Positions 19,315 through 28,680 are shown, numbered from the stretch's first letter. The stretch: 44,120 bases of DNA from Vallitalea sp. (GCA_025210515.1 JAOARM010000024.1:1-44120), one strand, 5' to 3'. A program made the numbers and translations. Notes: generated from the letters alone by a model not told the origin.

Positions 19315-19404
19315 ATATAGATATACTTTAAGGTAGATTAGCATAAATTTATTCTGATTGATAACCTTATTAGTATAACATCCGAAAAAGGAGGTTAAAC
19401 ACAG

Positions 19405-19941
19405 ATGGCAGGATACAGAAAGCTTGGAAGAACTTCTTCACAAAGAAAAGCCTTACTTAGAAACCAAGTTACTAACTTGATTTACCATGGTCAAATTAAA
19501 ACTACTGTAAGTAAAGCAAAAGAAGTTCGTAAAATTGCTGAAAAAGTAATCGCATTATCCGTTAAGGAAAAAGATAATTATGAAACAGTAACAGTAACTC
19601 AAAAAGTACCTAAGAAAACTGCTGACGGTAAAAGAGTTAAGACTGTTGTTGATGGTAAAAAAGTTACTGAAACTGAAAATATTGAAAAAACTATCAAAAA
19701 AGACAACGCTTCTAGATTACATGCACGTAGACAAATACTTAAGGTTTTATACCCAGTTAAAGAAGTGCCTGTAAAAAATGCTGGTAAAAAAGCAAATACT
19801 AAGCAAGTTAACTTAGTAGATAAGTTATTTGACGAAATTGCTCCTAAGTATGCAGATAGAAACGGTGGATACACAAGAATAGTTAAAATAGGACCTCGTA
19901 AAGGTGACGGTGCAGAAGAAGTAATTATTGAATTAGTATAA
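19405..19941 (+). CDS. rplQ: 50S ribosomal protein bL17 with a Lachnospirales-type insertion
   Basis: 178 residues; bL17 in Bacillus is near 120. The N-terminal half ([20 protein letters not shown]) and the C-terminal [19 protein letters not shown] are normal. Extra sequence lies between, roughly residues 58-125, rich in K, V and T ([37 protein letters not shown]). There is no frameshift or stop, and the insertion looks like a lineage feature rather than an error. Last gene of the operon; terminator-like hairpins follow. Confidence 0.97.
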   Translation: MAGYRKLGRTSSQRKALLRNQVTNLIYHGQIKTTVSKAKEVRKIAEKVIALSVKEKDNYETVTVTQKVPKKTADGKRVKTVVDGKKVTETENIEKTIKKDNASRLHARRQILKVLYPVKEVPVKNAGKKANTKQVNLVDKLFDEIAPKYADRNGGYTRIVKIGPRKGDGAEEVIIELV

Positions 19942-19962
19942 TTTTGCATTTGTTAATAAAAA

Positions 19963-19975
19963 GCGACTATGTCGC
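19963..19975 (+). terminator. Small hairpin after rplQ
   Basis: GCGAC-TAT-GTCGC followed by ATCTTTT, 21 bases past the stop. Short, and probably secondary to the stronger hairpin at 20009. Confidence 0.4.
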
Positions 19976-20008
19976 ATCTTTTGTAGGAACTTTCCTATAA
20001 GATAAAAA

Positions 20009-20043
20009 AAGGGATTAAGGCATATGCACTTAATCCCTTATTT
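20009..20043 (+). terminator. Rho-independent terminator of the rpsM-rplQ operon
   Basis: Perfect 11-bp stem AAGGGATTAAG / CTTAATCCCTT with a 9-base loop, followed by ATTT. A preceding A7 run would also extend the stem. Confidence 0.85.
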
Positions 20044-20079
20044 GCAATTAATTTATAAATAATATATGTAGATATATAG

Positions 20080-20166
20080 TTTATAGTTGATAATGGATAC
20101 AATAAATCTGATATAATATTCTGATCTTGATAAACTAGATTTTAGCTGTCTGTTATCAACTATAAA
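20080..20166 (+). repeat. 14-bp perfect inverted repeat upstream of ecfA1
   Basis: TTTATAGTTGATAA (20080-20093) and TTATCAACTATAAA (20153-20166), 59-base spacer. A possible promoter, TTGACT (20170-20175) with TTTATA (20193-20198), lies just downstream. It could be a large hairpin end of a transcript or a pair of binding sites. Confidence 0.5.
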
Positions 20167-20230
20167 TTATTGACTAATTATAGTAAAGTGAATTTATATA
20201 TGCACTAAAAGAAGCAAGGTGGTGTGATTA

Positions 20231-21082
20231 ATGGAAATGATTAAGTCAAGAGGGCTTGTATATGAATATCATACTCATAATGATATGGGTGAGATAGAAG
20301 AATTAAATAGAGCATTAAATAATGTAGATATAGATGTTAATAAGGGAGATTTCGTTGTTATACTAGGTCATAATGGATCTGGGAAGTCAACAATGGCTAA
20401 ACACCTTAATGCACTTTTGTTACCTACTAAAGGTACATTATGGGTAAAAGGCATGGATACGAAGAACAGTCATGATGTATGGGATATTAGACAGACTGCT
20501 GGGATGGTATTTCAGAATCCAGATAATCAAATAATTGCTACTGTAGTAGAAGAAGATGTAGCATTTGGTCCAGAGAATTTAGGTACACCTCCTAATGAAA
20601 TAAGAGAAAGAGTTGATGAGGCACTAGATATTGTTGGAATGAATGAATATAGTACCCATTCGCCTAATAAATTATCTGGCGGACAGAAACAAAGAATAGC
20701 CATAGCTGGAGTTCTTGCTATGAAACCAGAGTGCATTATACTTGATGAACCTACAGCAATGCTTGATCCTTCAGGTAGAAAAGAAGTAATTGAGACTATA
20801 TTACGACTTAATAAAGAGGAAAATATTACGATTATTCTAATTACACATTATATGGAAGAAGCTATTGAAGCAGATAAAGTATATGTAATGGATCAAGGTC
20901 AGATTGCACTGCAAGGAAAACCAGAAGAAGTATTTACACAAGTAGAGGAAATGAAGACTTTAGGACTTGATGTTCCACAAGTTACAGAATTGGCATATAT
21001 GCTTAGAAAAAATGGTGTGGAAATCAAAGCTAATATATTAAATGTAAAGGAAATGGTTGATGCATTATGTCAATTAAAGTAA
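20231..21082 (+). CDS. ecfA1: ECF transporter energy-coupling ATPase A1
   Basis: Cytoplasmic ATPase of the shared energy-coupling module for vitamin and metal uptake (ECF type). 283 residues. Walker [10 protein letters not shown] near 49, Q-loop FQNPDNQ, signature LSGGQKQR, Walker [12 protein letters not shown] and H-loop ITHYM. The C-terminal extension [15 protein letters not shown] is typical of EcfA. It overlaps ecfA2 by 16 bases. Also called cbiO in older annotation. Confidence 0.96.
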   Translation: MEMIKSRGLVYEYHTHNDMGEIEELNRALNNVDIDVNKGDFVVILGHNGSGKSTMAKHLNALLLPTKGTLWVKGMDTKNSHDVWDIRQTAGMVFQNPDNQIIATVVEEDVAFGPENLGTPPNEIRERVDEALDIVGMNEYSTHSPNKLSGGQKQRIAIAGVLAMKPECIILDEPTAMLDPSGRKEVIETILRLNKEENITIILITHYMEEAIEADKVYVMDQGQIALQGKPEEVFTQVEEMKTLGLDVPQVTELAYMLRKNGVEIKANILNVKEMVDALCQLK

Positions 21083-21927
21083 AGAACTTAACATATGTTT
21101 ATAGTCAAGGTACACCTTTTGAAAAAAAAGCGTTAGATAATGTATCTCTAGAAATTAGTAAAGGTGAGTTTGTTGGGTTAATAGGTCATACTGGTTCTGG
21201 AAAGTCAACATTAATACAACACTTTAATGGACTTTTTAAGCCTACTAATGGAGAGGTATATGTTAATAATGTTAATATACATAATAAAGATGTTTCATTA
21301 AGAGATATTAGACAAAAAGTAGGTTTAGTATTTCAATATCCTGAGCATCAATTATTTGAGATGACAGTTTATAAAGATGTAGCTTTTGGACCAACTAATA
21401 TGGGGCTTAATAATGATGAGATTGATGCAAGGGTTAAGCAAGCTATTAAAATAGTAGGTCTTAGTGAAGATATATATGATAAATCTCCATTTGATTTATC
21501 AGGTGGACAGAAAAGGAGAGTAGCTATAGCTGGGGTTCTTGCTATGAAACCGGACGTACTTATTCTTGATGAACCTACTGCTGGACTAGATCCAAAAGGA
21601 AGAGATGAAATACTTAATGAAATATCTAAGTTGCATAGAGAACTAGGCATTACTATAATACTTGTTTCTCATAGTATGGAAGATGTGGGAAAATATGTAG
21701 AAAGAATAATAGTAATGAATAAAGGAAAAGTAAAGTTTGATGATAAACCGAAGATAGTCTTTACTAATATTGAAGAATTGCAGTCCATGGGACTTGGAGT
21801 TCCACAGGTGACATATCTTATGAGAGAATTAATAGATAAAGGTTTTAATGTATCTAATGAAGTAACCACATTAATAGAGGCTCATGATGAAATTGCAAAA
21901 CTTCTTAGTAAGGATGTGACTAAATGA
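21067..21927 (+). CDS. ecfA2: ECF transporter energy-coupling ATPase A2
   Basis: Second, non-identical ATPase of the heterodimer. 286 residues. Walker [11 protein letters not shown]-loop FQYPEHQLF, signature LSGGQKRR, Walker [12 protein letters not shown] and H-loop VSHSM. The FxxPEHQLF form distinguishes A2 from A1. It starts inside ecfA1 and shares 4 bases (ATGA) with ecfT, implying tight translational coupling. Confidence 0.96.
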   Translation: MSIKVKNLTYVYSQGTPFEKKALDNVSLEISKGEFVGLIGHTGSGKSTLIQHFNGLFKPTNGEVYVNNVNIHNKDVSLRDIRQKVGLVFQYPEHQLFEMTVYKDVAFGPTNMGLNNDEIDARVKQAIKIVGLSEDIYDKSPFDLSGGQKRRVAIAGVLAMKPDVLILDEPTAGLDPKGRDEILNEISKLHRELGITIILVSHSMEDVGKYVERIIVMNKGKVKFDDKPKIVFTNIEELQSMGLGVPQVTYLMRELIDKGFNVSNEVTTLIEAHDEIAKLLSKDVTK

Positions 21928-22724
21928 TTAGGGACATAACTATAGGACAGTATTATCCGGCTAATTCATATATACACAAATTAGATCCTAGAATGAAATT
22001 ATTAGGTACTTTTATTTTTATAATATCTTTATTTATATCAAATAATTTTTATGGATATTTGGTGTCATTTTTATTTCTAGCTATTGTAATAAATATTTCA
22101 AAAGTACCTCTTAGATTTATGTTAAAAGGTTTGAAAGCTATATTTATTATTATTATTTTGACAGTTGTTTTGAATGTATTTTTTACTCCGGGGAAGAATG
22201 TTTTATTTTATATTGGAAGTTTAAAAGTTACAGAAGAAGGAATTTATTTTGCTGCTTTTATGGCGATAAGACTTATTTTTCTTATTATCGGTTCTTCTAT
22301 ATTAACACTTACAACTTCTCCAATACAACTTACAGATGGGATAGAGTATTCTCTTAATCCTCTGAAGAAGATTAGAGTTCCAGCACATGAAATAGCTATG
22401 ATGATGACTATTGCTTTACGATTTATTCCTATATTGCTTGAAGAGACGGATAAAATTATGAAGGCTCAGATGGCAAGAGGAGCTGATTTTGATACTGGTG
22501 GTATTGTTAAGAGAGCTAAGAGTTTAATTCCTTTGTTAGTGCCTTTGTTTATTTCTGCATTTAGGAGAGCGGATGATTTGGCATTGGCAATGGAGGCTAG
22601 ATGTTATAGAGGTGGAGAAGGTAGAACTAGAATGAAGCAGTTAAGGTATAGTAAGTATGATGGGGTGGCTTTTGGAGTTTTGGTGATTTATTTGGTTGGG
22701 TTGGTTGTGATTAAGATTTTATAG
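21924..22724 (+). CDS. ecfT: ECF transporter transmembrane subunit T
   Basis: Membrane scaffold that joins both ATPases to interchangeable S components. 266 residues, beginning [20 protein letters not shown], with several hydrophobic segments and the two coupling motifs with Ala-Arg-Gly ([11 protein letters not shown] and [13 protein letters not shown]). No S component is encoded nearby, so this is the general module serving S proteins elsewhere. Confidence 0.96.
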   Translation: MIRDITIGQYYPANSYIHKLDPRMKLLGTFIFIISLFISNNFYGYLVSFLFLAIVINISKVPLRFMLKGLKAIFIIIILTVVLNVFFTPGKNVLFYIGSLKVTEEGIYFAAFMAIRLIFLIIGSSILTLTTSPIQLTDGIEYSLNPLKKIRVPAHEIAMMMTIALRFIPILLEETDKIMKAQMARGADFDTGGIVKRAKSLIPLLVPLFISAFRRADDLALAMEARCYRGGEGRTRMKQLRYSKYDGVAFGVLVIYLVGLVVIKIL

Positions 22725-22750
22725 TATTATAGGTGGTTATATGGTTAAGA

Positions 22751-22910
22751 AGGTCAGGGTATATGGTGTAATAATAACTTGCCTTACCCTGGGAAGCGGA
22801 CGGTCTGCGTTATTATAACACCATATACCCTTCTGTGATGTAAGCTTGAAATTTGGGTTTATAAAAGATATAAAGAGATAGATAGTGTGATGGTGAGTAG
22901 ATGGATTTAT
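22751..22910 (+). repeat. Tandem structured repeat, copy 1
   Basis: A 160-base unit. Its core is a hairpin with arms 22756-22778 and 22809-22831 (22 of 23 bases pair) and a 30-base GC-rich loop (22779-22808). About 75 bases of A/G-rich tail follow. There is no reading frame. It lies 26 bases after the ecfT stop. Confidence 0.75.
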
Positions 22911-23065
22911 AGGTCAGGGAATATGGTATTATAATAACTTGCCTTACCCTGAGAAGCGGACGGTCTGCGTTATTATAATACCATATACCCTTCTGTAGTG
23001 TAGAATTGAAGTTTGGTTTATAAAGATATTAAGAAGATAGATAATAGAGAGTGGTATTTATTTGA
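22911..23065 (+). repeat. Tandem structured repeat, copy 2
   Basis: Second unit, offset exactly 160 bases from copy 1. Arms 22916-22938 and 22969-22991 again pair at 22 of 23 positions; the loop differs from copy 1 by one base. At arm position 13 a G-C pair in copy 1 is A-T in copy 2, a compensatory change. The tail is similar to copy 1 with small indels. The truA start follows. Confidence 0.75.
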
Positions 23066-23085
23066 TGAGTTTGGGGTGATGATTG

Positions 23086-23817
23086 GTGAGAGTTAAGTTA
23101 ACAATTGCATATGAGGGGACTAATTATTGTGGGTGGCAGATTCAAAAGAATGCGGTTACTGTTGAGCAGAAAGTTGAGGAAGCTTGTCGTAAATTGTTTT
23201 CCCGGGAAATAAAGCTAATTGGAGCAAGTAGAACTGATACTGGGGTTCATGCATTAGGACAAGTTGTAGTATTTGAGGTAGAGACAAGTATACCAGTAGA
23301 TAGGATTCCTTATGCTATTAATGCTCAGCTTCCTAATGATATTGTTGTGAGAGATGCAATAGTGGTGGAGGATGATTTTCATCCAAGATACAATGCTATG
23401 AATAAGACTTATGAGTATAGAATACATAATGCGGATTTTCCATTACCGCAGAATAATAGATATTGTTATTTTTATCATAAAAAGTTAGATATAATAAAGA
23501 TGAGAGAAGCTGCGGGGTATTTTGTTGGGAAACATGATTTTAAAGCATTTTGTTCAGCGGGTAGTAGTGTTAAGACAACTGTTAGAGAGATATATATGTG
23601 TGAGATTAGTTATGAAGATGAAGTTATAGTTATTCGTATTAATGGAAATGGATTTTTGTATAACATGGTCAGAATTATAGCTGGGACTTTAATTGAGATA
23701 GGTACTGGCAAAAGATATCCAGATGATATAATAGATATTATTAATTCAAAAGATAGAAGCAAAGCAGGGGTTACTGCGCCAGCAAAGGGTTTAACTTTAA
23801 TAAATATTAATTATTAG
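23086..23817 (+). CDS. truA: tRNA pseudouridine(38-40) synthase
   Basis: Isomerises uridines 38-40 of the tRNA anticodon arm. 243 residues from GTG 23086 (MRVKLTIAYEGTNYCGWQ), chosen because GGGGTGAT is 5 bases upstream; a TTG one codon earlier is possible. The catalytic Asp lies in GASRTDTGVHALGQ. KTYEYRIHN and GNGFLYNMVRIIAGTL are family motifs. The usual truA-rplM pairing is split here by a YibE/F gene. Confidence 0.96.
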   Translation: MRVKLTIAYEGTNYCGWQIQKNAVTVEQKVEEACRKLFSREIKLIGASRTDTGVHALGQVVVFEVETSIPVDRIPYAINAQLPNDIVVRDAIVVEDDFHPRYNAMNKTYEYRIHNADFPLPQNNRYCYFYHKKLDIIKMREAAGYFVGKHDFKAFCSAGSSVKTTVREIYMCEISYEDEVIVIRINGNGFLYNMVRIIAGTLIEIGTGKRYPDDIIDIINSKDRSKAGVTAPAKGLTLININY

Positions 23818-23850
23818 TATTTATTTATAAATATAGAGGGAGTTGACAAT

Positions 23851-25014
23851 ATGAAAGTAAAATTAAGATCAAATATAATAATATTATTACTTATGATTAT
23901 AAGTATTGGAATGTTTAGTATGACTGCTTATTGTTCGGAAATTGATAATGAAAATGAAGAGATAGAAGAGCAAGTTAATGATGAGATTATACCTGGTAAA
24001 GTTATTGCCATATTAAAAGATGAATATGAGACATTAGAAACTTCAGGTGGAGGATATGAACAAAAAGTTCAAGTATTAAAAGTTAAACTTACAAAAGGAA
24101 AAGAAAAAGGAACGTTTATAGAAGTATTTAATTATGTAGATGGAATTATGGCAAATAGTTTAGATGCAAAAGTTGGTGATGAATTATATTGTATTATCGA
24201 AAGAGACGATAATGGAGAGATAGTTAAAGGTTATATAGATAAAGTAAAGAGAGATAAATATTTAATATATTTAGTTATAATATTTGTTTTGCTAACTATT
24301 ATAGTAGGTGGATTTAAGGGAGTTAAAACATTAGTTACATTAGGAATTACTATGGTAGGAGTCTACTATATGCTAAGAGGGATTATTAATGGGCAGAACC
24401 CAGTGTTAATGTCAATATTAGTATGTTTTATAGTAACAATAATTACAATGTTTATTATAGCAGGATTTAATAGGAAGGCTATATCAGCTATTATTGGTAC
24501 GTTATCTGGTGTAATTATAGCTGGAATAATTGCTTTAATTATTAGTTATTATGCAAGTCTATCTGGATTAGGATCATCAGAAGCACAAATGTTATTATAT
24601 TCTACCGAGTCTATTAAGTTGGACTTTAAAGGAATTTTATTTGCTAGTATTTTATTAGGTACATTAGGTGCTGTTATGGATGTATGCATGTCGATTTCAT
24701 CTTCAATAACAGAATTAAAAGAGAATAATCCTCTTATATCAATTGGTCAGCTGTTTAAGTCTGGAATGAATATAGGAAAAGATGTAATGGGTACTATGTC
24801 AAATACTTTAATACTAGCTTATGCAGGTACATCTATGTGCTTAATGTTATTATTTATGGTAAATAATATGGCTATACTTGATATTGTTAATATGGATTTT
24901 ATAGCTACTGAGATTGTAAGAGCAATGGCAGGGACAATAGGACTTATTATATCTATACCAATTACAGCAATTGTGGCTTCATTATTATCTAAGTCAAATT
25001 ACGATAATATTTAA
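23851..25014 (+). CDS. YibE/F-like family membrane protein
   Basis: 387 residues. A signal-like hydrophobic N-terminus (8-28) ends near AYC, followed by an extracytoplasmic acidic region of about 110 residues (IIPGKVIAILKDEYE). From residue ~137, seven or eight hydrophobic segments follow. Conserved-looking segments are GTLGAVMDVCMSISSS and GKDVMGTMSNTLILAYAG. The family is widespread in Firmicutes but has no settled function; transport is a guess. RBS AGAGGGAG. It is 33 bases after truA and probably cotranscribed with it. Confidence 0.85.
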   Translation: MKVKLRSNIIILLLMIISIGMFSMTAYCSEIDNENEEIEEQVNDEIIPGKVIAILKDEYETLETSGGGYEQKVQVLKVKLTKGKEKGTFIEVFNYVDGIMANSLDAKVGDELYCIIERDDNGEIVKGYIDKVKRDKYLIYLVIIFVLLTIIVGGFKGVKTLVTLGITMVGVYYMLRGIINGQNPVLMSILVCFIVTIITMFIIAGFNRKAISAIIGTLSGVIIAGIIALIISYYASLSGLGSSEAQMLLYSTESIKLDFKGILFASILLGTLGAVMDVCMSISSSITELKENNPLISIGQLFKSGMNIGKDVMGTMSNTLILAYAGTSMCLMLLFMVNNMAILDIVNMDFIATEIVRAMAGTIGLIISIPITAIVASLLSKSNYDNI

Positions 25015-25310
25015 GATACATATATATGTTATAAATTAACTTTATGTTTATATAAGTATACACACACTATGAAAAATATATAGTCAATAATGGATTTTAT
25101 ATTATTCTATATCATATGGAATTAGAGTAGTATGTATTTTTAATATATGTTGTGTATAATTTCATGGGTTTTTTACGAAATAAAGTATAGAGTAATTATA
25201 TAAATATATAGGATTTTCCTATTAAAATAGATATCTGTTAATTGTAAATATAATCCTGTGGATAAATATTGAAAAATAATATATAAATGTGGATAATTTT
25301 ATAAAAACAC
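25015..25310. other. AT-rich gene-free stretch before rplM
   Basis: No reading frame of note, no clear terminator and no repeat. It separates truA-yibEF from the rplM promoter. Confidence 0.4.
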
Positions 25311-25339
25311 TTGACACACTAGGGTGGATGTACTATAAT
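25311..25339 (+). promoter_or_regulatory. Promoter of rplM-rpsI
   Basis: Consensus TTGACA (25311-25316), 17-bp spacer, TATAAT (25334-25339). Confidence 0.9.
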
Positions 25340-25344
25340 ATTGA

Positions 25345-25415
25345 AGCGTGAGTTGTAAATTAAAATCCATTAGCCCCGGATTTTAAAATACATGAATATT
25401 GAACTGAATAAGGAG
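25345..25415 (+). promoter_or_regulatory. L13-type leader of rplM-rpsI (candidate)
   Basis: A short 5' UTR with a clear hairpin: TTAAAATCC (25360-25368), loop ATTAGCCCC, GGATTTTAA (25378-25386). Many Firmicutes carry an L13 leader RNA at this position. Assignment rests on location and hairpin only. Confidence 0.5.
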
Positions 25416-25423
25416 GGAACTCG

Positions 25424-25858
25424 ATGAAAACCTTTATGCCAAAAGCAGATGCAATTGATAGAAAATGGTATGTAGTAGATGCAGAAGGTCAAACGTTAGG
25501 ACGTTTATCATCAGAAGTAGCTAAAGTACTTATTGGAAAAAACAAGCCTATCTATACACCACATGTTGATACTGGTGACCATGTTGTTATCATTAATGCA
25601 GATAAAGTAGTATTAACAGGAAAGAAATTAGATCAAAAATTATACAGATATCACACTGGACATCCAGGTGGATTAAAAGAAATTAAATACAAAGACATGA
25701 TGAAAAATAAGCCAGAAGAAGTAGTTATGCACGCAGTAAAAGGTATGCTTCCAAAGAACAAATTAGGAAGAAAAATGCTTAAAAAATTACGTGTATATAG
25801 AGGTTCAGAACACAAACATGAAGCTCAAAAACCAGAAGTATTAGAAATCAAATTCTAG
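25424..25858 (+). CDS. rplM: 50S ribosomal protein uL13
   Basis: Early-assembly 50S protein. 144 residues, beginning [20 protein letters not shown]. Signatures are [48 protein letters not shown]. rpsI follows after 28 bases. Confidence 0.99.
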   Translation: MKTFMPKADAIDRKWYVVDAEGQTLGRLSSEVAKVLIGKNKPIYTPHVDTGDHVVIINADKVVLTGKKLDQKLYRYHTGHPGGLKEIKYKDMMKNKPEEVVMHAVKGMLPKNKLGRKMLKKLRVYRGSEHKHEAQKPEVLEIKF

Positions 25859-25886
25859 ATGATTAGTACTGAAAGGAGGAAATAAA

Positions 25887-26279
25887 GTGGCAGAATTAAA
25901 ATATTATGGTACAGGACGTAGAAAAAATAGTATTGCAAGAGTATACTTAGTACCAGGTACAGGAAAAATTACAATAAATAAAAGAGATATAGATAATTAT
26001 TGTGGACTTGAAACATTAAAAGTTACAATCCGTCAACCATTAGAATTAACTCATACAGCAGATAAATTTGATGCTATTATTAATGTTCACGGTGGTGGAT
26101 TTACTGGACAAGCAGGAGCTATCCGTCATGGTATTTCAAGAGCTTTATTACAAGCAGATGACGAATTCCGTCCAGCACTTAAAAAAGCAGGTTTCTTAAC
26201 AAGAGACCCAAGAATGAAAGAAAGAAAGAAATATGGACTAAAGGCTGCAAGACGTGCACCTCAGTTCTCAAAAAGATAA
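25887..26279 (+). CDS. rpsI: 30S ribosomal protein uS9
   Basis: 30S head protein whose C-terminal tail touches P-site tRNA. 130 residues from a GTG start 8 bases after AAAGGAGG. It begins [19 protein letters not shown] and ends [10 protein letters not shown], with the conserved terminal Lys-Arg intact. A strong terminator follows. Confidence 0.99.
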   Translation: MAELKYYGTGRRKNSIARVYLVPGTGKITINKRDIDNYCGLETLKVTIRQPLELTHTADKFDAIINVHGGGFTGQAGAIRHGISRALLQADDEFRPALKKAGFLTRDPRMKERKKYGLKAARRAPQFSKR

Positions 26280-26294
26280 TCAATTTCAGATTAC

Positions 26295-26330
26295 AAAACC
26301 CTCAAACACTTGTGTTTGGGGGTTTTATTT
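26295..26330 (+). terminator. Rho-independent terminator of rplM-rpsI
   Basis: AAAACCCTCAAACAC / GTGTTTGGGGGTTTT stem (one mismatch) with a TT loop and T-rich tail (TTTTATTT), 15 bases after rpsI. Confidence 0.93.
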
Positions 26331-26497
26331 ATGTTCTTCTGATTCTTTGTCAAATCGTTGGAGTGGAATTCTACAGTTCAATATATACATTATTACAAGG
26401 TCTTTTTTATATAATATTAATGAAGACAATAAAAATCCCAAGTATCACAACAATATTTACAAATTAAATTAAAAGATGTATATTTATTAAGTAATGA
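26331..26497. other. Gene-free stretch after rpsI
   Basis: AT-rich; no hairpin, RBS or coding bias that I can see. Confidence 0.35.
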
Positions 26498-26707
26498 TGT
26501 ATCGATGTAAAATTATTATATTCTATACAATCAATGAAAAAGGCTTTACTAGAGGAAAATGATCAATATTCAATATCTATTACTAAGAAAAATGAAGGAT
26601 ATCAAACTGAAAAACCAACAGGATTTATATATAAGTTTGATATAGGATTCTGTAATTAAGATGCGTTAGATTCTGGGGTATTAACAGTTGTTGGCAGTTA
26701 TAAATAA
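26498..26707 (+). pseudogene. Remnant of an unrecognised protein-coding gene
   Basis: One reading frame runs from just after a TGA (26495-26497) to a TAA at 26705-26707, interrupted once by an in-frame TAA at 26657-26659. Before the stop it reads ...SMKKALLEENDQYSISITKK... FIYKFDIGFCN; after it, DALDSGVLTVVGSYK. The composition is protein-like on both sides, consistent with the C-terminal end of a decayed gene. No family recognised. The only in-frame ATG (26534) has no RBS. Confidence 0.4.
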
Positions 26708-26730
26708 GCAAATTGTGAGGATAGATGTAA

Positions 26731-27246
26731 ATGAAAAAGAAGAAATATTATTTTATATTTACAATATTTTTATTAGTATGCATAATATACTCAGTAAGAG
26801 TCAGTTTTAATTTGCACAAACTTAAAGAATCATACAAAAATGAACAAGAGATGGTTGCAAGTGACCATATACTTAGCTTTAATCTTATTGATGAATTGGA
26901 TGGTAATGACATATTGGAAAAAGATTATCCTCAAATTAAAATTCAAGAAATTATAGATGCTTTAAAATTAGCTGATATAAGCAATATACATTTATTTCAG
27001 AGTGATAGTATATTTATTAGCAATTTTTATAGAGATTATATATATATACTAGAAGGATTTAAAAATGAGTATATTAAAACTGGGAACGTTAAAGATGAAA
27101 ATAGATTCATTGATGTTATTAAAGATTTGTATATTATAAAAAATTGGTTGGAAGATAGATACCATGATGATAATTTTAATCCCTATACCTATAGGGAATT
27201 AAAAGAGCAGCTATATGATAGATTAAAGTATGCAAATTTTGAGTAA
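26731..27246 (+). CDS. Hypothetical membrane-anchored protein
   Basis: 171 residues, not recognised. One N-terminal hydrophobic segment (YYFIFTIFLLVCIIYSV, ~6-22) after a KKKK start suggests a membrane anchor with the rest outside. The remainder is charged and rich in I, D, Y and K, with predicted helical repeats (KIQEIIDALKLADISNIHLF; RFIDVIKDLYIIKNWLE). RBS is modest (TGAGGAT, 10 bases upstream). It follows a gene remnant and is convergent with rtcB, an accessory setting. No cysteine pair or catalytic motif stands out. Confidence 0.6.
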   Translation: MKKKKYYFIFTIFLLVCIIYSVRVSFNLHKLKESYKNEQEMVASDHILSFNLIDELDGNDILEKDYPQIKIQEIIDALKLADISNIHLFQSDSIFISNFYRDYIYILEGFKNEYIKTGNVKDENRFIDVIKDLYIIKNWLEDRYHDDNFNPYTYRELKEQLYDRLKYANFE

Positions 27247-27301
27247 TTGATTTTAAGGAGTCTGTAGTAATATTTAATTTACTAAGTAATCATTCGTAAA
27301 T

Positions 27302-27345
27302 AATATAAACCTACTTAAATCAGGAGTAGGTTTATATTGTTTAAG
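27302..27345. terminator. Terminator-like hairpin between convergent genes
   Basis: AATATAAACCTACT / AGTAGGTTTATATT, a 14-bp perfect stem with a 9-base loop, then GTTTAAGG. It could serve the plus-strand gene and, less well, rtcB. Confidence 0.6.
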
Positions 27346-27447
27346 GTGTCATGTTAATGTCATACACCTCTTTTATATAATTAAGAACACTGTTAGATTA
27401 GAAACCTTCATTTGATTTTTTATTTGCATTCTTATAAAAAGTATTAA

Positions 27448-28680
27448 TCATCCTTTCACTACACCAATTGTTTTCATTTTCTTAATAGGTGTAATTAAGT
27501 CAAGCTCATTATTTATTACTACATCTATATCTTTATAGGCAAATCTTGATTCTTCTGCAATATCTTTTTTGGAGCGTTTTCCAATAACAACATCTTGTTC
27601 TTTAAGATCTACCATGACATCTTGTATGGTGAAATTTTCCATAGCTTTTTTTCTAGACATTTGTCTTCCAGCACCGTGGGAGCAGGACATGAAACTTTCA
27701 GCGTTACCAGTGCCTTTTACTATATAACTATAAGAACCCATAGCTCCTGGAATAATTCCAAGTTCTCCTTTACGAGCTCTAATAGCTCCCTTTCTATGAA
27801 CCCATACATTTTTATCATAGTGATTTTCAATAGCTGCATAATTATGGTGACAATTAATTGGCATCGTAAATTCTGGAGTAATATTCAAATGTTTTTTGAC
27901 CCAGTGACTTACAATTTTTAAAATATTATTCATCATATGATCACGGTTCTCATAAGCGAAATCTAAAGCTAAGTTCATCCAGTTTATATAAGCTTTGCCT
28001 TCATCAGTATCAACTGGAAGAAATGCAAGTCGATAATTATCTGGCACCGAGCTATGCCATTTATTATTTAGATTTCGTGCAACTTTATGAAAATGATTAC
28101 AAATTTTATATCCAAAGTGTCTAGAGCCAGAATGTAGCATAATACACATTTTACCATCTTCATCTTCTTGAATTTCAATAAAATGATTACCACCTCCAAG
28201 AGTACCAAGTTGGTAATATCCTTCTTCTATCTCTGGAAGTAATTCTTTAATTTGATATGTATCTAAATTTGCCATTGCATTATCAAGAACTTTACTTGGT
28301 TGTTTATCTTTTTGATGAGAGAAACCAACTGGAATATTTCTAAGAATATCGCCTATAATTGCTTGAATGAGTGTTCCGTTACCTGTTTTTGTAGATTTTA
28401 GTAGTTCAACATCTAAGTCACTTTGAATAAATGACATACCGCAACCGATATCAACGCCTACTGCATTGGGAATGATAACTTGTTCTGTAGCTATAACCCC
28501 TCCAATAGGCATTCCTTTGCCAGTGTGAGTATCTGGCATTAAAGCAACCCATTTATATAGAAAAGGTAATTTCGAAAGATTATTTGCCTGTTCAAGGCAA
28601 GTGTCTTCTATCATTTCTTTATTTTCAAGCCATATCTTTATTGGTTTAAGATTTTCATTTTTGTCGTACATTACAAACAT
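27448..28680 (-). CDS. rtcB: RtcB family RNA ligase
   Basis: GTP-dependent ligase joining 2',3'-cyclic phosphate or 3'-phosphate RNA ends to 5'-OH ends; bacterial members act in RNA repair. 410 residues from ATG 28680, with AAAGGAG 8 bases before it; a TTG 18 bases upstream would span the RBS. Metal-site Cys80 (VDIGCGM), the GGGNHFIE motif at 162-169, and His335 (SCSHGAGRQMSR), the residue that is guanylylated, are all present. No archease or RNA-repair partner is adjacent. Likely monocistronic. Confidence 0.95.
   Translation of the reverse strand: MFVMYDKNENLKPIKIWLENKEMIEDTCLEQANNLSKLPFLYKWVALMPDTHTGKGMPIGGVIATEQVIIPNAVGVDIGCGMSFIQSDLDVELLKSTKTGNGTLIQAIIGDILRNIPVGFSHQKDKQPSKVLDNAMANLDTYQIKELLPEIEEGYYQLGTLGGGNHFIEIQEDEDGKMCIMLHSGSRHFGYKICNHFHKVARNLNNKWHSSVPDNYRLAFLPVDTDEGKAYINWMNLALDFAYENRDHMMNNILKIVSHWVKKHLNITPEFTMPINCHHNYAAIENHYDKNVWVHRKGAIRARKGELGIIPGAMGSYSYIVKGTGNAESFMSCSHGAGRQMSRKKAMENFTIQDVMVDLKEQDVVIGKRSKKDIAEESRFAYKDIDVVINNELDLITPIKKMKTIGVVKG

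Noticed and set aside
20044..20230. Riboswitch upstream of the ECF module
   Set aside because: No recognisable conserved core of a known vitamin riboswitch; only an inverted repeat is visible.
22751..23065. CRISPR array or attC-like recombination sites
   Set aside because: Only two units, the repeats are 160 bp, there are no spacers or cas genes, and there is no integrase nearby.
26254..26472. 72-codon plus-strand frame overlapping the end of rpsI
   Set aside because: It reads through the rpsI end and its terminator in another frame; no RBS.
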